Below, one piece after another: positions 1 to 5,884 of a DNA stretch of 5,884 nt. Source of the stretch: Acidobacteriaceae bacterium (lineage in GTDB: Bacteria; Acidobacteriota; Terriglobia; Terriglobales; Acidobacteriaceae); assembly GCA_003165855.1 (NCBI GenBank), contig PMXH01000453.1, positions 1-5,884 of the forward strand. Direction: 5' to 3'. The notes under the pieces are model-generated. The model had not been told where the DNA came from, searched no databases, and worked only from the letters and a program-made list of their open reading frames with translations. A program made the position numbers and the translations under genes. How positions within the stretch are numbered: the stretch's first letter is position 1; each line of letters opens with the position of its first letter.

Positions 1-40
1 AGGAGCAGGGATGGCAATTGCGGAATAACTCTTCACCGCT

Positions 41-80
41 TGTCATCCCGAGCGCAGCGGGGGACCCTGGTTTCCGCTTG
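41..80 (+). repeat. REP-like palindromic repeat, copy 1
   Basis: The copy begins TGTCATCCCGAGCG and continues to a GGGACCCTGG core and a CGCTTG tail. It matches the reverse complement of 509-548 at 37 of 40 positions. Within the copy, GTC-AT-CCC can pair with the later GGGAC, leaving an AT bulge, so each copy is itself a small imperfect palindrome of the REP type. It lies just downstream of the GIY-YIG gene stop. Repeats starting GTCATCC(C/T)GAGCG are, from general knowledge, abundant between genes in acidobacteria and several other phyla. Confidence 0.8.
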
Positions 81-103
81 CAGCGCGTCTGAGTTGTGAC
101 ATT

Positions 104-433
104 TCAGGCGATCTTCGGCGTAAAACGAAATGTCTGCGGCTGGTCCCACTCCCGCGACAAATCATCCCACCTAGGATTTGTCGATTCCACAAGTGCCAGC
201 CGTTTGGCGCGAGTCCAAGCCTTGACTTGCTTCTCGCGTTCGATCGCGTTTCGCACATCCTCGAAGGTTTCGAAGTAGACGAGCGGAGTAATGTTGTACT
301 TGGTTGTAAAGCCGGGCGTCAGTTTCAGCTTATGCTCTCGCGTGCGCCGTCGAATGCTGTTCGTCATACCGGTGTAAAGCCTCTTGGAAGCGTTCGCCAT
401 GATGTAGACGAAGTAGCGCCGATCTTCTCGCAT
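104..433 (-). CDS. GIY-YIG nuclease family protein (YhbQ/UPF0213-like, single domain)
   Basis: A 109-residue protein that is essentially one GIY-YIG domain. The first motif is VYI at residues 9-11 and the second is YTG at 20-22. The usual Arg-rich helix follows (residues 28-30, RRR), and the likely metal-binding glutamate is in REKQVKAW (E67). The C-terminal NPRWDDLS (86-93) is, as I recall, typical of the small bacterial subgroup. These proteins are predicted metal-dependent DNA endonucleases, and the cellular role of most stand-alone members is unknown. The ATG is supported by a GGGAG Shine-Dalgarno at 440-444, six bases upstream. There is no extra DNA-binding domain, signal peptide or membrane segment. 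The gene lies downstream of recA on the same strand, but a long hairpin separates them. Its tight placement between REP-like repeats suggests a link to repeat mobility or maintenance, which is inference only. Confidence 0.88.
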   Translation of the reverse strand: MREDRRYFVYIMANASKRLYTGMTNSIRRRTREHKLKLTPGFTTKYNITPLVYFETFEDVRNAIEREKQVKAWTRAKRLALVESTNPRWDDLSREWDQPQTFRFTPKIA

Positions 434-448
434 CCGTTACTCCCACTC

Positions 449-548
449 TGTCATCCCGAGCGCGGCGAGGGACCTTGGTTTCTGCCAGCAGTGGAACAAG
501 CGCCAGCGCAAGCGAACACCAGGGTCCCTCGCTGCGCTCGGGATGACA
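449..548. repeat. Long inverted repeat (two REP-like copies head to head; BIME-like hairpin)
   Basis: Arms 449-479 and 518-548 are 31 bases each and surround a 38-base loop. They are complementary at 29 of 31 positions. The two exceptions are G opposite T and T opposite G, so an RNA copied in the plus sense would pair along the whole arm with two G-U wobbles, while a minus-sense RNA would carry two C/A mismatches. The element begins 21 bases past the recA stop codon and ends 4 bases from the GIY-YIG Shine-Dalgarno. No T-run follows on either side, so it is not a standard intrinsic terminator. It might still stabilise the recA 3' end or limit read-through. Confidence 0.85.
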
Positions 549-569
549 ATCCTTAGAAGTAGGCCCTCC

Positions 570-1691
<1,122 letters not shown>

Positions 1692-1737
1692 GGGAGTGTG
1701 GCTCCTTAATTAAGAGTGCAGAAACTAATCTGGCCGG

Positions 1738-1766
1738 ATTATACATACAGATCGAAGCGAATAAAA
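1738..1766 (-). promoter_or_regulatory. Putative sigma70-type promoter of recA
   Basis: On the minus strand a perfect TATAAT lies at 1738-1743, 46 bases upstream of the recA ATG. At a 17-base spacing the -35 position (1761-1766) reads TTTTAT, a poor match to TTGACA. A CTGT (1747-1750) just upstream of the -10 resembles half of an E. coli-type SOS box, but the matching ACAG is missing. I therefore call a promoter and no LexA operator. Confidence 0.45.
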
Positions 1767-1825
1767 GGCGAATTTGAATAATAAACAGTGGAAATCGTTC
1801 CGAATCGGGCAGGGGCGTTACTTGG

Positions 1826-2137
1826 CTAGCCTCTTGTAGAGAGTTCACGATATTTTTCGTTGGAGCGGCGATAGGTGGCCAATACCTCGGGCCTTACAAG
1901 CGCATTCTCCAGCGCCAGGCGGATAAAGCGCTGATAGGGCAATCCTGCCTGGGAGGCGCGCTGGCGCACAGCGTCATAAAGTTCTTCGGGCAGGCGCAGG
2001 TTGATGGATTTGCCCTTGCGCTTCATCTCGAAGCGTACCGTTTGTGCGCCCGAGAGGTCATAGTGTGACAGGTCGGCCTTGTCGACAAAGGCCGCCGCCG
2101 CGCGGGAGCTCTTAAACGCCGGAATTTTCTTTTTCAT
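1826..2137 (-). CDS. CopG/BrnA-family ribbon-helix-helix antitoxin (COG5304-like), apparently orphan
   Basis: A 103-residue protein from ATG at 2137. The N-terminal part KKIPAFKSSRAAAAFVDKAD with DLSHYDLSG is the hallmark leader of CopG-type antitoxins of type II systems. The RHH fold follows: strand SINLRLP (44-50), helix A EELYDAVRQRASQAG (51-65) and helix B PYQRFIRLALENAL (67-80), with INLRLPEEL the DNA-contacting strand and turn. Such proteins bind their own operator as dimers and neutralise a partner RNase toxin (BrnT in the best-known case). A TTG start at 2152 would add five residues. I prefer the ATG because the family begins near MKKKIPxFKS and a weak GGGA lies 9 bases upstream. No toxin gene is seen on either side: the flanking gaps are about 70 and 134 bases and then unrelated genes begin. 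It may be a relic, a trans-acting antitoxin or an ordinary repressor. Confidence 0.85.
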   Translation of the reverse strand: MKKKIPAFKSSRAAAAFVDKADLSHYDLSGAQTVRFEMKRKGKSINLRLPEELYDAVRQRASQAGLPYQRFIRLALENALVRPEVLATYRRSNEKYRELSTRG

Positions 2138-2207
2138 AGGATTCGATCCCAATCAAGAACATGATAGCCGACTAGGTACTCAAATGTATAGGCAAATGTA
2201 GCTACCT

Positions 2208-3908
2208 CTACCTCTGCAGCAAATCCACCGGCGCCGTCACGTCGTGCACGCGGAAATATTTCGCCAGCGCCGGATACTTCCGCGCTACGGCTTCATACAT
2301 CGCATAGGCGACGTTGCGGTAGGAAACATGGCCTGCCGGCGTGGTGCGCAGTTCGGAGATGTAGACGGCCTCGGCGAAGTCCATCTTGAATAGGGCGCGC
2401 TTACGATACGCCAGCGGAATCGCGTACTGCGAATTCTCTTCCGCCTCAGGCGTGTTGCGCGCGGCGAGCTTCTCTACCGCCGTTTGCGTGCGGCGCATGA
2501 CCGCCTCGAATCGAGAGCGCATGCCGGCATCTTCCACATCGAGCAGCATCTCGTAGCCGTGCTGCGTGGTGAACCCCTGCATTACCTGGATGCAGCGCCG
2601 GTGACGGTGCATGTCGCGGAAGCCGCCCGTATCCATCAGGATGTCGAAGCGGAACTGCTGCCCGGCGCGGAAGCCGCGCAGCATTTCGTCGTGCTTGCCG
2701 CGATGGCGCAGGCCAAGGTCGATGATCTCGCGCCGGAATCTCTCGCCCGAAACCTGCAGCGCCTGCCGCACCTGTCGATAAGAGTGGTGGCAGTGCTCGT
2801 AAAGCAAAGTGGTCGCAATCTCCACTTCGAGTGGCTCTTCGTCCAGCAGGTCGACGATCGCCTTCGAGGGCGCGACCGACTCGCTCTTCATTAGCTCGCG
2901 TGCGGCCTGCTGCAACTCGCGGCGGGTTTCCATTTCATACGGATTCGGATCGGCATACTTCACCAGCGTCGGCGCGACTCGAACTTCATGCAGCAATTCC
3001 TGCTCAGCCCGCGCGCCCAGCTCCGGGCTCAACTTCCGAATCTGCTCAACCAAATCCCGCAAAGACTCGGCATTCACGTTGTAAGCCGCCGAAGTCGCCG
3101 CCTTTTTCAGCGACTCGCCGAGAACCCGCACTTCTTTGTGCGTGTGCGAAAGCAGGTGCGCAACCTGGGTCTCAAGAGTCCGCGCATTGACGATCTCCCC
3201 TAGCGAAGTGTTCGTAGCCAGCGGCAGCAGGTAGCGTGTGATGTCAAACGCCCGCGCCTTCAGCGTGCGCTCGTAGGCCTCCTGCTTCATGTCGGCAGGC
3301 TTGGGCGTGATGCTGATCAGGTGCTGCGTCATGTGCCCCGAGAGCGCGTCATACTCGGCGAACAAACTATCCAGCGTCTCGCGGTAAAGCTTGCGGGCTT
3401 CGTCGTCGGCACCAAAGTCGGGGATGTAGTAGCCGCTTTTCTTGAAATCCTGATAGCGAGTCGAGCGCTCCTGCCCGTCCCAGCGCTGTTCGTCCGCCAG
3501 TTCGATCGCGGCGAGAATCGAGAGCCGCTCGACGGCAAGCGCAATGTGCGCCAGGTCGGCAATGGAGCGGTGACCGTATTGGAAGTAGAACGTGTTGAGA
3601 AACTTCTCCGCCTTCTGCGCGCTGATCTCGCGCAGCGACTCCTTCATCGACAGCGACGAGCGCGAGTATTTCGCCATCGCGTAGGCCTGAATCTCCGGCT
3701 CGACGCCGTAAACCGCGAACACTTCGGTGGAAGGCGCGTCGTCAGGCGCTTTGTCTTGCAACTCGTGAGGAGCGAAGGAGCCTTCGGCGACAGAAGCCCG
3801 CTGCGTCGACCGGTGCCCGGACCCGGCCGAAGCCGAATCTGAGGTGGATGATTTCTGGTTGGAAGGCTCGGGCATGGTGATCACTTCGTCGGCCGCAGAT
3901 TGAGACAT
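2208..3908 (-). CDS. ThyX-like protein with two tandem flavin-dependent thymidylate synthase domains
   Basis: Classical ThyX (about 220-270 residues, homotetramer) methylates dUMP to dTMP using FAD, NADPH and methylene-tetrahydrofolate. This protein has 566 residues and reads as two ThyX-like halves. Half A (about 61-300) has GHRS (112-115), the helix up to DEQ (139-141) where ThyX has RHR, and an intact STRY (149-152) followed by YYIP. Half B (about 350-560) has a GKHDEMLR histidine segment (404-411), an intact RHR (435-437) but no S-x-R-Y after it, and a C-terminal SELRTT (518-523) at the position of ThyX's conserved LR segment. The family assignment is firm; thymidylate synthase activity is not proven. 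Residues 1-60 are Ser/Ala/Pro-rich and probably disordered. The ATG at 3908 lacks a clear Shine-Dalgarno, and M12 (3875) is an alternative start. Confidence 0.8.
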   Translation of the reverse strand: MSQSAADEVITMPEPSNQKSSTSDSASAGSGHRSTQRASVAEGSFAPHELQDKAPDDAPSTEVFAVYGVEPEIQAYAMAKYSRSSLSMKESLREISAQKAEKFLNTFYFQYGHRSIADLAHIALAVERLSILAAIELADEQRWDGQERSTRYQDFKKSGYYIPDFGADDEARKLYRETLDSLFAEYDALSGHMTQHLISITPKPADMKQEAYERTLKARAFDITRYLLPLATNTSLGEIVNARTLETQVAHLLSHTHKEVRVLGESLKKAATSAAYNVNAESLRDLVEQIRKLSPELGARAEQELLHEVRVAPTLVKYADPNPYEMETRRELQQAARELMKSESVAPSKAIVDLLDEEPLEVEIATTLLYEHCHHSYRQVRQALQVSGERFRREIIDLGLRHRGKHDEMLRGFRAGQQFRFDILMDTGGFRDMHRHRRCIQVMQGFTTQHGYEMLLDVEDAGMRSRFEAVMRRTQTAVEKLAARNTPEAEENSQYAIPLAYRKRALFKMDFAEAVYISELRTTPAGHVSYRNVAYAMYEAVARKYPALAKYFRVHDVTAPVDLLQR

Positions 3909-3942
3909 AGGAGTGTTCGAATGTTAATCGGCGGACCAACAA

Positions 3943-3955
3943 TGTGCAATGCACA
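3943..3955. promoter_or_regulatory. 13-bp palindrome in the divergent intergenic region, possible operator
   Basis: TGTGCA-A-TGCACA is a perfect inverted repeat around one central base. It lies 34 bases upstream of the ThyX-like ATG in the 177-base gap between divergently transcribed genes. CAAC (3937-3940) and GTTG (3960-3963) extend the dyad asymmetrically. The position suits a repressor or activator site for the ThyX-like gene, but no factor can be named. The rest of the gap (3909-4085) shows no convincing -10/-35 pair on either strand. Confidence 0.3.
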
Positions 3956-4085
3956 ATCCGTTGTGGAAATCCTCACCAGCACGGCTGCCATTTCTTCATG
4001 ATTGCAATCCCGCTGGGCCTTGTCGGGCTGGCGCTGACTTGGCGATGAACTTCGGGACTATTACGTTTCGGCGCTAAACTGTTAC

Positions 4086-4820
4086 GTGCATCCTGTGCTC
4101 AAGGTCGTCGCGCATCGACCGTGGCCTTTGCCCTCAGGCGTGTGGGTGATGAAGCAAACCTGGCACGATCTGCTTTTCGCTCACTGGCCGCTGCCCCCTG
4201 AGAAAATGCGACCCTTCGTCCCCGAACAGCTAGCCCTCGACACCTTCGATGGCCAATGTTGGGTTGGGGTCGTGCCTTTTCACATGAGCGGCATTCGTGG
4301 GCGCGGACTTCCCGCGCTGCCCGGACTTTCTCGTTTCCCGGAGCTGAACGTGCGCACTTATGTGACTTTCGGTGGCAAGCCAGGTGTCTACTTTTTCAGT
4401 CTCGATGCGGCCAATCTTCCGGCGGTCTGGGCCGCGCGCACGTTCTACCACTTGCCCTATTTTCACGCGGCCATGACCTCCAAGGAACTCGGCGGAGACA
4501 TTCATTACAGCTCTTGTCGTTTCCATGGCGCGACGGAGTTTCGTGGGCACTACCGCCCCACCGCCGAACCGCTCCTGCGTGAAAGAGGGTCAATCGAAAA
4601 CTGGCTCACCGAGCGCTACTGCCTCTATACGACTCATCGCAGCCAGGTGTATCGCGGAGAAATTCACCACCACCCGTGGCCTCTGCAAAATGCGGAAGCC
4701 GAGCTCGAAACTAATACTGTTGCTGCAGCCGCTCGCATTCAATTGCCCAACAGCGCGCCGTTGCTGCACTTTGCCCGCCGATTGGAAGTCCTGATCTGGC
4801 CGTTACGTCGCGCCGAATAG
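4086..4820 (+). CDS. DUF2071 (YqjF/COG3361) family protein
   Basis: A 244-residue cytosolic protein of the YqjF/DUF2071 family, which is thought to share the acetoacetate decarboxylase-like fold. Its biochemical role is not established. Family signatures seen in order are HRPWPLP (10-16), WHDLLFAHWPLPPEKMRPFVP (26-46), WVGVVPFHMSGIR (59-71), ELNVRTYV (86-93) followed by GVYFFSLDA (100-108), LTERYCLYT (174-182), and a closing HFARRLEVLIWPL (228-240). The start is uncertain: GTG at 4086 has no visible Shine-Dalgarno, and GTG at 4095 or ATG at 4149 are possible. Because HRPWPLP is conserved in homologues as I recall them, a start upstream of it (4086 or 4095) is favoured. The length is normal for the family. 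It precedes the reductase gene by 78 bases on the same strand; a functional link is unproven. Confidence 0.88.
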   Translation: MHPVLKVVAHRPWPLPSGVWVMKQTWHDLLFAHWPLPPEKMRPFVPEQLALDTFDGQCWVGVVPFHMSGIRGRGLPALPGLSRFPELNVRTYVTFGGKPGVYFFSLDAANLPAVWAARTFYHLPYFHAAMTSKELGGDIHYSSCRFHGATEFRGHYRPTAEPLLRERGSIENWLTERYCLYTTHRSQVYRGEIHHHPWPLQNAEAELETNTVAAAARIQLPNSAPLLHFARRLEVLIWPLRRAE

Positions 4821-4833
4821 TCGCGGCGACGGG

Positions 4834-4839
4834 TATAAT
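4834..4839 (+). promoter_or_regulatory. Possible -10 element ahead of the fabG-like gene
   Basis: A perfect TATAAT lies 59 bases upstream of the reductase ATG, between the end of the DUF2071 gene and the reductase. No -35 hexamer is recognisable at 16-18 bases. Just upstream, GTCGC-G-GCGAC (4820-4830) forms a small palindrome, which could be an operator or a weak stem. The reductase may thus be transcribed independently of DUF2071. Confidence 0.35.
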
Positions 4840-4898
4840 CTCACGTTCCGGCGTAAGGACTTCTTAACCGAGACTCAAGGCAAACTCTGGAGAATTTC

Positions 4899-5642
4899 AT
4901 GTCCCTTTCAGGACGGGTGGCGTTCGTCACCGGCGCGTCGCAAGGCATAGGACGAGCCTGCGCGCTGAAGCTCGCGACGACGGGCGCGGCGGTTGCCGTC
5001 GCCGCGCGCAATCAGGACAAGTTGAACGAACTGGCAAGCGAAATTACGGCCGCGGGCGGAAAAGCTGCGGTCTTCGCTCTCGACGTTACCGACGAAGAGC
5101 AGATCAAGTCCGCCATCAAGGCAGCCATCGCCCAGTTCGGCAAGGTCGACATTCTGGTCAACAACGCCGGCATCACCCGCGACCAGCTCGTGATGCGCCT
5201 GAAGCGCGCCGACTGGGACGCAGTGCTGCAAACCAATCTCACCTCGGCTTATCTCTGCATCCAGCAAGTCACCAGCTCCATGCTCAAGCAGCGCTGGGGA
5301 CGAATCATCAACATCGCCAGCGTTTTCGGACAGATGGGACAGGCGGGGCAGGCGAACTACTCCGCGTCGAAAGCTGGGCTGATCGGCCTCACCATGGCCG
5401 TGGCGCGCGAACTGGGATCGCGTAACATTACTTGCAACGCCGTCGCTCCGGGCTTCATCGAAACTCCCATGACGGACGTGCTCAGCGACGAGTTCAAGCA
5501 GAACGCTACCAAACAGATTCCGCTGGGCCGCGTGGGTTCGCCCGCCGATGTGGCGAGTGCCGTAGCCTTTCTCGCGTCGGACGAAGCTTCCTACATCACC
5601 GGCCATGTGCTGAATGTGAACGGAGGGATGCTGATGGGGTAA
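4899..5642 (+). CDS. fabG: 3-oxoacyl-[acyl-carrier-protein] reductase FabG (SDR family)
   Basis: A classical short-chain dehydrogenase/reductase of 247 residues that reduces 3-oxoacyl-ACP to 3-hydroxyacyl-ACP with NADPH in fatty acid elongation. It has the cofactor motif TGASQGIG (11-18), D62 for the adenine ring, NNAG (88-91), and the catalytic tetrad N113, S141, Y154, K158. The PGFIETPMT segment (184-192) and the C-terminal ASDEASYITGHVLNVNGGM are very close to E. coli FabG, as is NAGITRDQLVMRLK. This makes FabG more likely than a generic SDR, though paralogues used in polyhydroxyalkanoate or other acyl pathways share these features. GGAG at 4889-4892, six bases upstream of ATG, fixes the start. 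No acpP, fabD or fabF is adjacent in the window, so it lies outside a standard fab cluster here. Confidence 0.93.
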   Translation: MSLSGRVAFVTGASQGIGRACALKLATTGAAVAVAARNQDKLNELASEITAAGGKAAVFALDVTDEEQIKSAIKAAIAQFGKVDILVNNAGITRDQLVMRLKRADWDAVLQTNLTSAYLCIQQVTSSMLKQRWGRIINIASVFGQMGQAGQANYSASKAGLIGLTMAVARELGSRNITCNAVAPGFIETPMTDVLSDEFKQNATKQIPLGRVGSPADVASAVAFLASDEASYITGHVLNVNGGMLMG

Positions 5643-5646
5643 GAAA

Positions 5647-5755
5647 TTCAACCGCCGAGTTCGCTGAGAGCGCAAAGAAAAATGAAACTTGATTCCGCCA
5701 AAGCGCAAAGATTTGTAGATCCCTCGGTGTTCTCTGCGTCCTCCGCGGCAAAGAG
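5647..5755. repeat. Degenerate intergenic repeat cluster (CCGC-AG-CGC-AG type), three copies
   Basis: Copy A (about 5647-5680) reads AACCGCCGAGTTCGCTGAGA and then GCGCAAAG. A shortened copy B (about 5690-5713) has CCGCCAAAGCGCAAAG. Copy C lies on the opposite strand (about 5720-5755; minus strand GCCGCGGAGGACGCAGAG). A and C agree at about 16 of 23 aligned core positions. GCGCAAAG recurs exactly at 5670-5677 and 5703-5710. Such repeats are common between genes in acidobacteria and some other phyla, as general knowledge. The cluster begins directly after the reductase stop and runs into the predicted start of the next gene. Confidence 0.55.
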
Positions 5756-5884
5756 CCTTTCGGTCTCACAAGCCGAATCGCAGCCCCAGATCGCGCAAGC
5801 CCGCGAATTATTTCTGGAGTACGCGCAGTCCCTCGGTTTCAGCCTCTGCTTTCAGAACTTCGACAAAGAACTCGCCGCCCTGCC
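5682..5884 (+). CDS. GNAT family N-acetyltransferase, N-terminal part (runs off the window)
   Basis: An open frame from ATG 5682 to the window end encodes 67 full codons with no stop. Residues 36-67 read QIAQARELFLEYAQSLG followed by FSLCFQNFDKELAALP, which is the N-terminal helix region of a common GNAT acetyltransferase subgroup (ARELFxEYAxSLGxDLxFQxFxxELAxLPG). GNAT enzymes transfer acetyl from acetyl-CoA to an amine; the substrate cannot be told, and the acetyl-CoA binding motif lies outside the window. The first 25 or so residues are encoded by the repeat cluster and do not look like family sequence, and there is no clear Shine-Dalgarno before 5682. The native start may be lost or replaced. 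A GTG at 5727 is another in-frame candidate. Confidence 0.7.
   Translation, partial: MKLDSAKAQRFVDPSVFSASSAAKSLSVSQAESQPQIAQARELFLEYAQSLGFSLCFQNFDKELAAL

Larger units (their letters stand above)
41..548 (-). mobile_element. Candidate repeat-bounded GIY-YIG unit (REP-like ends, non-autonomous or domesticated element)
   Basis: A 508-bp block is bounded by inverted copies of one repeat. The left end (41-80, read on plus) and the right end (509-548, read on minus) agree at 37 of 40 positions by hand alignment. Between them lies a single small GIY-YIG nuclease gene that fills almost all the space: its stop codon is 23 bases from the left repeat and its start codon is 15 bases from the third, internal copy at 449-479. 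I saw no target-site duplication outside the ends. Seen: the inverted repeats and the tight packing. Known: small nuclease genes can be tied to palindromic repeats, as RAYT transposases are to REPs. Inferred: that this block moves or once moved as a unit. It could instead be an ordinary gene between two independent repeat insertions. Confidence 0.45.

Noticed and set aside
1..40. Tail of an upstream gene
   Set aside because: A short frame is open here, but 40 bases ending at a repeat give no protein similarity to support a call.
449..548. Intrinsic terminator for recA
   Set aside because: The stem is strong, but no T-run follows on either strand, and the same sequence recurs at 41-80 as a dispersed repeat.
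41..548. CRISPR array
   Set aside because: The three repeat copies are in mixed orientation, unevenly spaced and separated by a gene, and no regular spacers exist.
227..556. 109-codon plus-strand frame across the GIY-YIG gene and hairpin
   Set aside because: It lies opposite a well-supported nuclease gene, and its C-terminal part is a translation of the repeat itself.
1744..1790. LexA (SOS) box upstream of recA
   Set aside because: Only a CTGT half-site is present; the ACAG at the E. coli spacing is absent, and a GAAC-N4-GTTC site was not found.
2484..2894. 136-codon plus-strand frame opposite the ThyX-like gene (also one at 3321-3842)
   Set aside because: Both are shadows of the ThyX-like gene with no family signature and no convincing Shine-Dalgarno considered.
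4908..5708. 266-codon open frame on the minus strand opposite fabG
   Set aside because: It is antisense to a gene with all SDR catalytic motifs, and its product has no recognisable domain.

Overview
The window looks like the chromosome of an acidobacterium (class Terriglobia/Acidobacteriia, Koribacter-like). This is inference from gene content and repeats: moderately GC-rich DNA, TGTCATCCCGAGCG-type palindromic repeats, degenerate CCGC-AG-CGC-AG repeats, a stand-alone GIY-YIG protein, a COG5304-type antitoxin, and a long two-domain ThyX homologue. No rRNA or tRNA gene was seen, so the taxon cannot be fixed from the window.

Layout. Positions 41-548 hold a compact unit: a small GIY-YIG nuclease gene (minus strand) packed between near-identical inverted copies of a REP-like repeat, with a third copy forming a long hairpin just upstream of the gene. 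Next come three minus-strand genes: recA (570-1691), an orphan CopG/ribbon-helix-helix antitoxin (1826-2137), and a 566-residue ThyX-like protein (2208-3908). A 177-base divergent intergenic region with a 13-bp palindrome separates these from a plus-strand group: a DUF2071/YqjF-family protein (4086-4820), a FabG-type 3-oxoacyl-ACP reductase (4899-5642), and the first 67 codons of a GNAT acetyltransferase (5682 to the window end). The acetyltransferase start region is made of repeat-like sequence. No gene-free stretch exceeds 300 bases.

How the genes relate. This is mostly a housekeeping segment (recombinational repair, nucleotide and fatty-acid metabolism) with no single pathway. RecA and the ThyX-like protein both touch DNA maintenance, but separate promoters and intergenic gaps argue against one operon. 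The points most worth a second look are the repeat-bounded GIY-YIG unit and the ThyX-like protein, whose two domains appear to split the ThyX signature motif between them. The repeat-derived start of the GNAT gene and the missing toxin partner of the antitoxin are lesser points.
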